Of a stretch of 64,000 bases of DNA, positions 24,101 to 36,100 are shown piece by piece. Origin of the DNA: Carposina sasakii (Eukaryota > Arthropoda > Insecta > Lepidoptera > Carposinidae); NCBI GenBank assembly GCA_014607495.2, contig CP053157.1, positions 5,642,001 through 5,706,000 on the forward strand, given 5' to 3'. The notes under the pieces were generated by a model. The model saw only the letters and a program-made list of their open reading frames with translations. It searched no databases and had not been told where the DNA came from. How positions within the stretch are numbered: the first letter of the stretch is position 1; every line of letters starts with the position of its first letter. The position numbers and the translations under genes are program-made.

Positions 24101-27100
24101 TTGTGCTATCTGTGACTGATGCAATGGTAATGTAATTTGTGCAATATAAAATATTGTCTTTATTGGGTTTTTCGTACAATGTGTTATTTTTATTTGTCAA
24201 TAACAGGATACAGTGAACATTTTGAAGGCAGAGGGATACAAGTTCCCTCCGTTGAAGGAATCTGATGCAATGTTCTCTGCTGATACGGCCCCAGAGTGGG
24301 CAGACGGAGAAGTCTGTCACAGGTATTTTCATTAATTTTTACACTGTCAGATTAGCCTCATATTCACACTAAATGCTTATAAAATATTTTATGGCCAGGT
24401 GTCGAGTGCAATTTACTCTGATGGTGCGCCGCCACCATTGCAGAGCTTGTGGACAAGTGTTTTGTCAACAATGTAGTTCCAAGACATCCACTTTACCCAA
24501 GTTTGGGATTGAAAAGGAAGTAAGTTATTCTCATTTTTACACTACTATTAACAAATAAGCAAATAGAAAACACAAAGAAAACCTTTTTCATATAAATAAT
24601 TACTATCTGTAAATAAAGTATATATCTACTTATATATTTTAAAGAGATGAATTTGTGTAAGGTTGAACCAACAACATAAAGAAAGGATTGCTGTGTACTA
24701 TGCATATCTGTTGTTTGTTCTATTACTTAGTATATATTTGTAAACAGGTTCGGGTTTGTGATGCCTGCTATGACAAAGTGAGCCGTCCTCCTTCGTCTAC
24801 AGCAAAAATTGAAATTGCTGATACAACATCTGATTATGGACCAGCTCAACCTCAGGTAAACACCAATAGATTATTTTACACAATAACAAAACCAGTTTCT
24901 TATTAAATAGATTTATTTATGACTAAAAACAAATGAACTATCCATCATAAGAATCTCCAGGCATCTCTCCACCAGGTACCAGCATCGCAATGTTGTTTCC
25001 ATTTAGAAGTATTTGATCTAGTTTTGTTATTTTTCGTCCTTCTGGTGTGGACTCATATTCTGTGACATCATCTAATAACATATTTACAAAATCATCGAAT
25101 CCTTGAAGAGTTCCCACCATTTCTTTATCGTTTTTCATTATAATGTGGATCCGAGAGCCGATGCATTTATCTACAAGTTCAAGTGGTAAAAGCGTATTCG
25201 GATTTGGTAATGATGCCTGCGTCATGTTGGAATGATTTATAGTTTATCACAAATATAACTTCACTAGTCTATTACAAAAACATGAATAGGTACCTATGTA
25301 TGTATTTTACTGCGGTATTTTACGAAATTTATTTCGTAGCGTGTGCAGAATTTGCAAAACAGACCTTTAGATTTGACATTAAACGTTTCGTTCAGAAATT
25401 GAATTAAAAAGTAAGGTTTTTCTTAATATTTGCGTTGTTCACGCATCTGCACATGAGCATAGGAACAAAATTATACAGCCAATTAATCTTGTCTGTTTTT
25501 GAACGAATGTTAAAAACTGTTGCCAGTAATAAAAAATATTTTAAGTTTTGGTAGTTTTATGGACGAAAATACGGGCCAGATGATTGGTTTGCTATAAGCC
25601 CGCCCCCTTATTACCTAACTAGCAAAAGCAAAGCGATAGCGAAAATTGTACCAAAATCGTTGATTGCTTGTCAAATTCGTATTACATAAATGAATTTCAA
25701 AGGAACTTTGGCGTTTCAAGATGAATATTGTACAATTTTCGCTATTGGTTTGCTTCGGCATTGCTATTGCAAATTAGGTAATCAGGGGCCGCCCCTGTGA
25801 AAGGCAAAATACCATTTCCGCCCATTTAAAATTACAGTGAAAATGTGTTATTATTACTATTACTAAATATTTCCATTGAATTCTATTGTGTATTACGAAA
25901 AATAATAAGAATTCGTGTAATATGTATAATGCAGTATTTTTAGATGGGGGTTCACATTTTTTTTTATATTAGCTCATGCAAAATTACAGTTTGGAAACGC
26001 CGCGCGTGTTCACTCCCTTAACGAATGAAATAATGCTCACTGTTATTAAAATTCAGATGACCTAATGAAACACATTTGATTAAAGACAACTATATCGCGT
26101 TCTAATTCGGACTAAGCGACATCTAGTGGCCGCATACACACACTACGAATGTGAGCGGCGCTCTAGATTAGGCTAAGTTTTCATACGAAATCTTCTGTTT
26201 CACGCACCGGCCTATGCCGGTATGCCTCTTTCGCACTCATTGAATACAGTACTAGGAATCGTACCAAATTTCGTTTCATTGGAGCTCGATCGCTAGCGCT
26301 CCACTCGATACATAAGATTACAACTTACTTGAGACGAACGCGTAAACACTATTGTATAAACATAGTAGAATTGAAAGATAATTATATTATATTATATTGC
26401 CTATGTAATATTCGTGGGTGGGAGTGCACTGCACCAGCGCTCCTTAGGAGGAGCCGCCAGTGGTATAATGTATACGGATTTTTCAAAACAATGATTTATA
26501 ATTAGTGTATTTGACAATGAAGGCCACTGTTTGTACGCTCACAAGCTAGTGCAACTGTAGTGATCTAAGTATTTAGAGAAAAAACCCGACTGCTGACGAC
26601 TGAAATTTTGACCGAGTGTTGCCCAGTTCTTACAATTACGACGCATCTAATGGTGCCTCTCAAGCTAAATGCAATAAATCTTTTAGGTTCAAGAGCGTGC
26701 CAAAAAAATATACAACTTATTTATTTATTTATTATTCTTTAAATATTCTAGAACTTACATAGATACCTATTCCTGTGGCAAGAGAAACTATGCTAAATAA
26801 ACTTTGACAGCAATGTTTAAAAAAACAGAACGCTGCTGTACTGGCGCTAACTAGTGAGTACAATTTATGTTTACTTAACAGGTACTAAAAAATATTATCC
26901 TGTTTCGTGTCAATAAAAATTGTTTAATTTAATGCAGACAGATTTGTAGCATTTATTTTGACAGCTATGCTTTAGTATTTTTCATTTGCTGTCAAACAGT
27001 TTCACACTTTTTTTTTAGGTAGAATTACATTTTTCTGTATGGTATCATTTTTCTGTCACGCATGCCGTGCGTGCGTCAGTTTGACACTTGTGACTTGTTT

Positions 27101-30100
27101 GAAGAAATTCAAAATAACGAACGAACGAACGTGAAGTGAAATGTTTGTTTAGACATTTTTCAATAATCCATTGAATATTTGTTTTTGTGCTGCGTAAATT
27201 TATTAACAATTTCATACGGTGTGTGAAAATGGCCAGAAACTATATAACAAATTTCCGTGGAGAAATGTATTTCACGCCTAGTGGAAAGCTTCACATTAAA
27301 GACGAGCCTATAACTCCACTCGAGGAAGACTTCGGCGATCACAATCATTTAGATTATTCTTTTGAAAATAATTGCGGGATGAGAAAGTCTTTATCAATGA
27401 ACGACATCGCTGCTCTGAGAGACGATCTGGTAAAGATGGAAATGTGTCATGACGACAAACAAACTATCTATCAAAGATATCAACGAAGACCGACTGGAGC
27501 CCCTCATGAACTATCCAAAACGAAGTTTGTGTCAATGGCAGAATCCATCTACCATTACCAGAGAGATACTCCAGGCCGATTCCATTCAACGAAGCCCCAA
27601 ATTTTCAAATCTCAAGCTTATGGCAGTCGCCCTGAACTAACAATACCGCAATCTCCGATGCTTCGATCAAAAACACGCTGCAGAACAACTCATGTAATGT
27701 CACAAAAAGAAAGAGAAGAAATGGAGTTGGAGGAACTTAAAAAGTTTAAAATCAAAGCACATCCCATACCAAAGTCGGTTATTGAAGGTACCAAAAATCT
27801 TCCTGAGGTTCCAAAGAAACCCATTACTATTCCAGAACCATTTAATTTGACTGAAATTCATAAAAAGCCTGTAGATTATCCAGAGGGGCATATATTTAAA
27901 GCTCGTCCAGCACCTAAACACATTTTAGAAAAGCCTCATATTCCATTCAAACCCCCTGTTCAAGTCACCAAACCTGTGAGCCCCAAGTTCCATTATAAAC
28001 GTGGAAATTCAGCTGATCAGCTTAAGTGTGAAACCAAATTTTCTCCTGTAGCCAATGCAGTCCGTAAGCCAAGGAATGGGCCTCTCCGACCAGAGCCTTT
28101 CTCATTTGAAAAGAGAGATGAGGAAATGAAGAAGCGTAGGGAGGAAAGAATCAAACAGCAGATAGAAGAGGAGAAAAAGCTAGCTTCCCAATTCAAAGCA
28201 CACCCATTACCTGGGGTGGTGAAGAAAATGATGTATAAAACAGTCTCAAGGAGTGGTTCATCCACTGCATCATCTGAAAATAAGGAGAATCACACTAAAT
28301 TTGAAGCTCGGCCACCAGTTGTTTTATATAAGGAACCTTTCAAGCCTGTGCTTCAACCATTACACTGTATAAAGTTGGAACCATTTCAGTTGACAACAGA
28401 GAAAAGGGCAGTTGAGAGGGAGAGGTTTGACAGGTTGCTCAAAGAAAAGGAAGAGGAGCAGGAAAAGTTGAGAAAGCTGATGGAGAAGGAAAAAGAGTTG
28501 GCTGAAGAGAAGGCAAAGCAGGACATGAGGGCCAAACTTGTACACCATGCAAAGCCAGTGCCAATCGTCCATACTTTTGTCCCGGCAAAGTCTAATGCAC
28601 CAATCACAGTGCCAGAAACACCCAAATTTGTGAGAAGACTGAGACAAAACTAAACAGCCATGCCTTTTAAATTGTTTATGAACCTAATGTTTAAAACATT
28701 TCTAGATAATTTTCATGTTTTCTTTACTTTTTGTATGTTACTGAGTTAATATTATGTAGTTTTATAATATTTTAGGTATCTGAAATACAGAAAAAGAACA
28801 ACATTTTAGATAAGTGTAGAATAATGTGGACCTTTAATTTTAATATTTGACATTTTGACATTTTAATACTCAACATGGACATTTTACATAATACCATTTT
28901 GTCTTCTTTTTATGCCTATGTTAGTTAGTCTTATATTAAAAATTATGTTCTATTTTCTAAGTATGTTAATAAAGTTTTGGTACAACAAAATGCTGCTAAT
29001 TCATTTATCTAACTAAAGGATCAAACATTTGTCATAGGTAATGTCACCATGTTTTCTATGACTATAGGTTTTCTATTTATTCATTACCCTAGTTTCGTGT
29101 TTTATATTAACAAAATAAAAATCATATTTCATAGTCTTCCTTATGGATATGGGTGATCCCAGCCATTTCTAAGTATGCCTGCCTATACAAAAATTTGAGG
29201 TATAGGTATTGTGCTCTGTGTTTCATAAAACTAATAGCCACAGAAACAAAACCCTGACCTAACACAATTGAGTGTGCCAGCAAAAGCCCTAGAACCCATT
29301 TTACTTCTACTTTTAGCATTCTCCTTTAGAGCTCTGGTAATAAGCTAGCAACTTGTCCCTGGCAACGGGACTGGCGGTTCTGGCAATCCCATTTCGGGAA
29401 TAAAGCTCTGTGTACTAGTATGTATGTAAACTATTAGCAGGTGCTATGTTGCACTGTAGTAGGTTTATTAAGATAGGAAGTAACTTTATATTGTTCACTT
29501 GCTTAAAACACCTTATATTTTCATTGAATAATAAGGTACAACTCAGTACAAATCTAGCTACATCAGGGTGATGATCGTTATGATAATCGTTAGGTATTTA
29601 CTTTCGGGCTAGTGATGGCATAGAAAGTGGCTGTACATTTTAGTTTAGAGCAAAAAAAAAGAGCAACGATGTGACCGTAAACTTGATGTTTATATTATGT
29701 ATATCCAGAAAAAACCCGGCAAATCCGCGGAGGAGTTACAGGAAGAAGAAGAGTTGCAGCTAGCACTCGCGCTCAGCCAATCAGAGGCCGAGCATAAAGA
29801 GAAGGAGCGCGGTCGTGTGTCTCGCTCGCACATAGCGCCCGATCCCCCACATGGGCCTACAAGTGAGCATCACAAACCTTTAGTTACCTACAGACAAGTA
29901 TTAACTAACTAGTCCTTTTTAGGGTCCCATAGGCAAATGGCAAAAAACGAAACCCTTATAGTTCGTCATTTTTAGGTACTGATGGAATGGTGTGCTCTAG
30001 CTATAGTTATCCATATTATCCTACTAATATTGTAAACGTGAAAGTTTCTGAGTATATTATGGGTGTGTTAGGCTTTTACCTATGTAAAAACTACCGAAAG

Positions 30101-33100
30101 GATTTTGATTCAACTTGGTAATTGCCAGAACTACGATAAAAGTTCCAAGCGAGGGGCATAAGTTCGATCGTAGTCACGGGCCTGTACCACTGAATTTATT
30201 TCATGTCCGAATATCTAAAATTGACACTTAGTTATTCCTACCCGAGAAGGGTTGACGTCAGGCAGGCAGACGGCCGTAAAACAAACGCCAAATCTTTGGC
30301 TTTATGAAACAAACCATATTTCGCCGAACCCTTTTATAATGGGATAAGGGCAGGAAGATAATGATGAGTTATAAAACTACGGTTATCTATTACATATAAT
30401 AAAAATATAACGGATCGCTGTCTGTACATGGAAGATATACGAGAAAAAATATAATAGGAGACCTTTATCAACGCAATAGAACCCAAAACGATGATTTTTG
30501 GAATTTTTGTCTGTTTGTCGATTTGTCTGTTTGTCTATGCGTTTGTGCACGCTAATCTCAAAAACGGCTGGACCGATTTCGATGCAGTTTTCAGGAATAT
30601 ATTGTGACAGGTCCCACTTAACATATAGGCTACTTTTTATCACGGGAAAATGTTTTTATCCCGGATAATTTCGACATTTTGTTTTTTCTGTAGTCCACGC
30701 GGACGGAGTCGCGGGCGTCCACGAGTACATAATATAAATAACACATAAGTACATTCTATGTTGCCACTAAGGGTACTCGTTATACACTTGGTTTGCTATC
30801 TTATTAAACCAATGCCCCGAACTAAAACTGCAGGTACATTTATGAGGCTCTAGATCCCAACAAACTTTCAAAAAGTGTTCTAGAACCCCCGGCGTGTTTT
30901 ACAGTCGATTTGAAATGTTCCAGTATCGCCCACAGCGTCGTCAGTAAGCGCGTCACCGGAACACAGCACGACTGCCAACTCGGAGCTGTCACGTTATCTG
31001 GACCGTAATTACTGGGAGCAGCGCCGCGACGCCGGCGCCAGCGCACCCGCCGCCACGCCCGCGCCCTCTTCAGTGGGCACTAGCGAGGTTAGTCAGCATC
31101 GTCAGTCATTATTATTGTCAGTCATCATTGTCATGAAATCGCGATGACGCGGTCATTGCTTCAGCCGCCACGCCCGTGCCCTCATCAGTGGACACTAGCG
31201 AGGTTAGTCATCATCATAATTAACAAAGTATATCACTATCCTCGTCATAGATGATGATATGATTATGTGACAGTCATCATCAGAGACAATACGCCTGCAC
31301 TCTTGTCAGCGACGGCGAGGCTAGTCATCGAACGTGAAAGTAAAATATCTATTTTATAAGTTTGAATGAATATATCTCTACCGAGGGATGTTGTCCTTAA
31401 ACTACTGTTCAAAAATAAGTCCATACTGTCTCGAAAAATAACCATGATTTCTAGTTTCAAATATTCTGGGCTGATTGGCATTATTCTATGATAGGTATCT
31501 CTAGGTAGCATTCACATAGCAAAATATTGCCTAAATTTAACTTTATATTCCATACATTATTCTCTCAAATATGAACTAACAATTTTTAAACTGTGTCTAA
31601 CTTAAGACGCGATTATTCGCAATAATACCGACATTGTTTCAGCCCGAGTACGTAAAGCCGGCGACGAGTAAATCTCAGAAGGACGAAGACGACGCCGAAG
31701 ATAAGGAGATCGACGAGTTTGTCGAGACACTCAAGTCGCAGGTCGAAATCTTCGTCAATAGGATGAAGAGCAACTCTTCCAGGTATATTCTTTTCTAAAT
31801 CAGTTAAACCATAGAATAAGTACTTAGGCGGTAGGCTCACTCCGTACTACGTGGGATTAATAGGCATTTAATAGGTGAAAAGTGGGTATGCAATTTGCAT
31901 ATTTCTGCCCAACCTCTTTGAGGGATAATAGTCGCGACTATTAAGTATGTACATAATGTTTTTTGTAGTACAATAAAGAATTTTATCTATCTATGTATGT
32001 AATAACTACTTAAGGCTGATTTTTCTAAAGGTCAGTTATGTCTATAATGCTGTCTCTATCTTGATCAAGTTTTCCGAAGAATTATGATAGCAGAAAATCA
32101 ATTTTAAGACAGCTTTAAATTTATTAGTATCTAGAATTATCGCCTATTGAAAAATTTGCCCTTAATAGTACAGAGTTCTCTTTAATGCTCTTTTTCTACA
32201 TACATACATACATATATTACCAAAAAAACAATGGAATCTTCTACAACTCGTATTCACTTACCACCAAGCCCCACCCTCTGCTGACCTATTCTATCTATCT
32301 TCTATACATATAATAAAAATGTAACGGATCGCTGTCTGTACATGGAAGATATATGAGAAATAATATTATAGGAGACCTTTATCAACGCAATAGTACCCAA
32401 AAGAATGATTTTTTGAATTTTTGTCTGATTGTCGGTGCGTTTGTGCACGCTAAACTCAGAAACGGCTGAACCAATTTCGATGCAGTTTTCAGGAATATAT
32501 TGTGACAGGTCCCACTTAACATATGGGCTACTTTTTATTCCGGATAATTTCGACATTTTGTTTTTTCTGCAGTCTACGCAGACGAAGTCGCGGGCGTCCA
32601 CTAATACTAGAATATGTTGACTCATGATTGCGATCACATGCAATTACGGACGCGATCAACTTTCAAATAGCAAAGCCTGATATAATTCACTGGAAACTTT
32701 GTGTATGTACACACGGCTGTGTTCACCAAGGATCATCCCACAAGCACTTTTAGCATAGTGCAGACAGATGTAAATGATCACTAGTTGCTAGCTCATCTTC
32801 TGAGAGGATGCCTGCCCCCTGATTACCTAATTTGCAATAGCAAAGCCGAAGCAAAGCAAATTGTACAATATTCGCCTTGAAATGTCAAAGTTCCTTTGAA
32901 ATTCATTTTACGAATACGAATTTCACGAGCAATCAGCGATTTTTGTACAATTTTCGCTATCGCTTTGCTTTTGCTAGTTATTACCATATGGGGGCCGATT
33001 TCCTTCGACTCTTACAACGTGCACGGAAGGAGATGCAGCTGATGTTTCTAATATTGTGCTGAGGGATTCAGCTTTGTTTGCCGAGATTTGGCTAGTGTAT

Positions 33101-36100
33101 AGCTATCGGGATGAAGAATAACGTTGCCAATATGTAATTTAGAAAAGAGATGGTAAAGTTCGTCATCGGAGTAATTGACCCGGTGGCTTAGTGGTTATAG
33201 CGGCTGGCACGGTTTGCAGCGGTCGTGGGTTCGATTCCCACTCGGGTGAAGAATTTTTTCCATTTTCTTTATTCATAATTTTATGATGTATTCTAGTTAA
33301 GCCCCGCGTAAGAAAATCAATTATTCTATGTTAATTAATGACACAAGACCTTAGGGATCTTACTATGGGACTAGTGTTGTGAAGTGTGTGAATGTTTATT
33401 TATTTAATTTGTTCGCACTGTTCACAGAGGGCGTTCTATCGCGAACGACACGTCGGTACAGACGCTCTTCATGAACATAACGGCGATGCATTCCCGTCTG
33501 CTACGGTATATTCAGCAGCAGGACGATAAGCGAGTCTACTTGGAGAGTTTACAGGTTAGTTCATTGTAATAGACGTTTGTTTATTTGTTTGACAGGGGAA
33601 GTTAGTGCAGAGGAAAGTTACACAAAACTATATTTGCACTGAGTAAATTACTACTACATGCTATGTTTCAGTTGCACATGTGTAACAAAAGTTTAGTGGT
33701 TATAGCGGCTGGCACGGTTTGCAGCGGTCGTGGGTTCGATTCCCACTCGGGTGAAGAATTTTTTCCATTTTCTTTATTAATAATTTTACAAAAGTTTATG
33801 TTAAGCGAAATGCTCTGAGAGTAGCTCACTATTATAGTGAGTAACAATTTAGGGCTATACATGGTGTAACAAAAAGGTAAGCGAAAAGCCATTTAAATAG
33901 CCCACTATAGAGATCCTATTTCCCAAACTTGACACTCGAAATCACATGTTTATTTTTTAAGGTTGTATGAACATTCCTGAGTTGTTTAGGAATTCTCCAT
34001 ACTATCTAGCAAAATGAACATGTGATTTCGCATCTGAAATTTTGTGTCTAAGTGGTCTATTTACATAGCTTTTCGCTTAACATACCCTTTTTGTTACACC
34101 CTGTATATACAGTTTCTACATCATACATATCTGGAAAAATCTTATGGGTTCTTTATTTGGGCTATAGTCATATGATTCCACTTAACATACCCCTTTCGCG
34201 CTGTATGTACCCTGTATTTATGTAATTTTAACTCAGCAATACTTTGTCCTTGGCTTGGGTCATCTTTTTGCAGATCATGTAGCCTTACAATTGTGTATAT
34301 CTATAAATATAACTTATTTCCAGGACAAAGTAAACCAAGTCCGCGACAGTCGCGCCGCCCTAGACACACTAAGGGCGGAGCACCAAGCGAGGTTAGCGGC
34401 GGCGGCCGAGCAAGCGGACAGGCAGAGGCAAATGCAGATGGCGGCCAAACTGCACGCCATGCGCAAGAAGAAGCACGAGTATTTGCAGTATCAGCGACAA
34501 CTGGCTTTGCAGAGGGTGCAGGTGAGAGAGAGAGATAGGTTTAGGAAGAGAGGCAGAGGAGAGATAGAGACAGCAAGAAGCATGAGGGCCTGTAGTGGGA
34601 CAACTGGCTTTACAAAGGGTGCAGGTAAGGGGGTCAGATGCTGAAAATTCAGTATTAGCTGACTTCAAAAGGTCCATGTAAGAAAAGGCAAGTAAGAAAG
34701 AAAGGATGCCAGGCACTGGAGGTCATGGTAAAAAAGAGAAAATGCAGAGGAACAGTTCGTTTTCAGGTCTAACGACAGCTTGCTTTGCAGAGCTTGGCGG
34801 TGAGATCGTAAGCTGAATACCTAAATGTCTTGAATTCGTATGTTTTTCAATAGACAACCCCAATAGGCAATAGAAACGGTATAAACGAATTATATTGGTA
34901 CATGTTATAAATACAAATTTATCTTTGCAGGAACAAGAGAGGGAGATGCAGATGCGGCAGGAACAACAAAAGTACCAATACATGATGAACAACAGGAATG
35001 TAGCGAACAACGCGTTCTTCATGCCAGGAGTCTCCATGAACCAGTTCCAACAACCTCAATACCCGAACCAGCCGCTATACGCGCACCCTCAAATGATAGC
35101 CCAGACCACAGAGTCAATGACGCAACCGCAAATATCCCAGCCAATAGGAGTCACCCAAATGGGAACAATCTCCCAGTCCATGCCCCAACTTACTAACACT
35201 TTCGCTATGTCTCCCTCGGGCATGACTTTAACTCAAGCCCCGACAAACCAAGCGTCTATCAACCAGCCGAATAATCGGCCGATGGGACAACAGTTGCCGA
35301 TGCAGCAGCAGCTAATAATGCAGCAGATGCATCAAATGCAGCGGATGCCGGTGCAGCCGGGCGTCCATCAGTTGGTGCAACCTAACCAACAGAACGGACA
35401 AACACTGCCAAAGCAAGCGCTTCAAAACCAACCTTCGAACATCATGCCACCTATTTCGTCTGCACAGCAAAATATACCGCCAGCCTTACTAAACCAAGCT
35501 AATCCCATGATGGGAATGCAAATGCAGAACATGAGAATGCCGATGATGCAAGGCCAAAACCAACAGCCTGGACAGATGATTGGATATCCTTTAAACATGC
35601 CGAATCAGCCAAACAATCAGATGCCAATGCCGGGTCAACCCATGCCGATGCAAAATCAGCAGATCATGCAGAACCAAGCGATACCGGGGCAACTGCCTAA
35701 CAACAACCAGCCGCAACCTCAACAGGGGCAAGCTCAGGGCCAACAAAACCAGATGCAGCAAGGGCAACCCATTCAAATGCAAGGCCAGAACATGCCCGGC
35801 CAACCCATGCAGAATCCGCAAATGATGATGCAACAGCAGATGTTGTCTCAAGGACAAAACATTCCGCAGCAGAAGTCGTCGATTAATCACCATCAGCAGA
35901 ACCAAATGCCGCAGATGGCTCCTGGTCAAATGATGCAAGGGCAAAATCCGCAAAACATGCAAAACCTACACAACCAACAGATGCAGAGTTTACCGCATAA
36001 CCCTCAGATGCAAGGGTTACAACAGAACCCTCAGATGCAGGGCGTACCGCAGAACCCGCAAATGCAGGGTTTACCACAAAACCCTCAAATACAGGGTTTG

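Noticed and set aside
33185..33252. Possible tRNA gene
   Set aside because: A and B boxes are visible, but the cloverleaf is incomplete and the sequence belongs to a SINE with a second near-identical partial copy 500 bp away.
34255..34644. 129-codon frame as a longer version of Hrs exon 12
   Set aside because: It starts in the intron and reads through the donor at 34522; Hrs homology ends exactly at ALQRVQ and resumes at EQEREMQ in the next exon.
35591..35962. Leu/His/Arg-rich minus-strand frame opposite the Hrs tail
   Set aside because: It is an antisense shadow of the Gln/Met/Pro-rich coding sequence.
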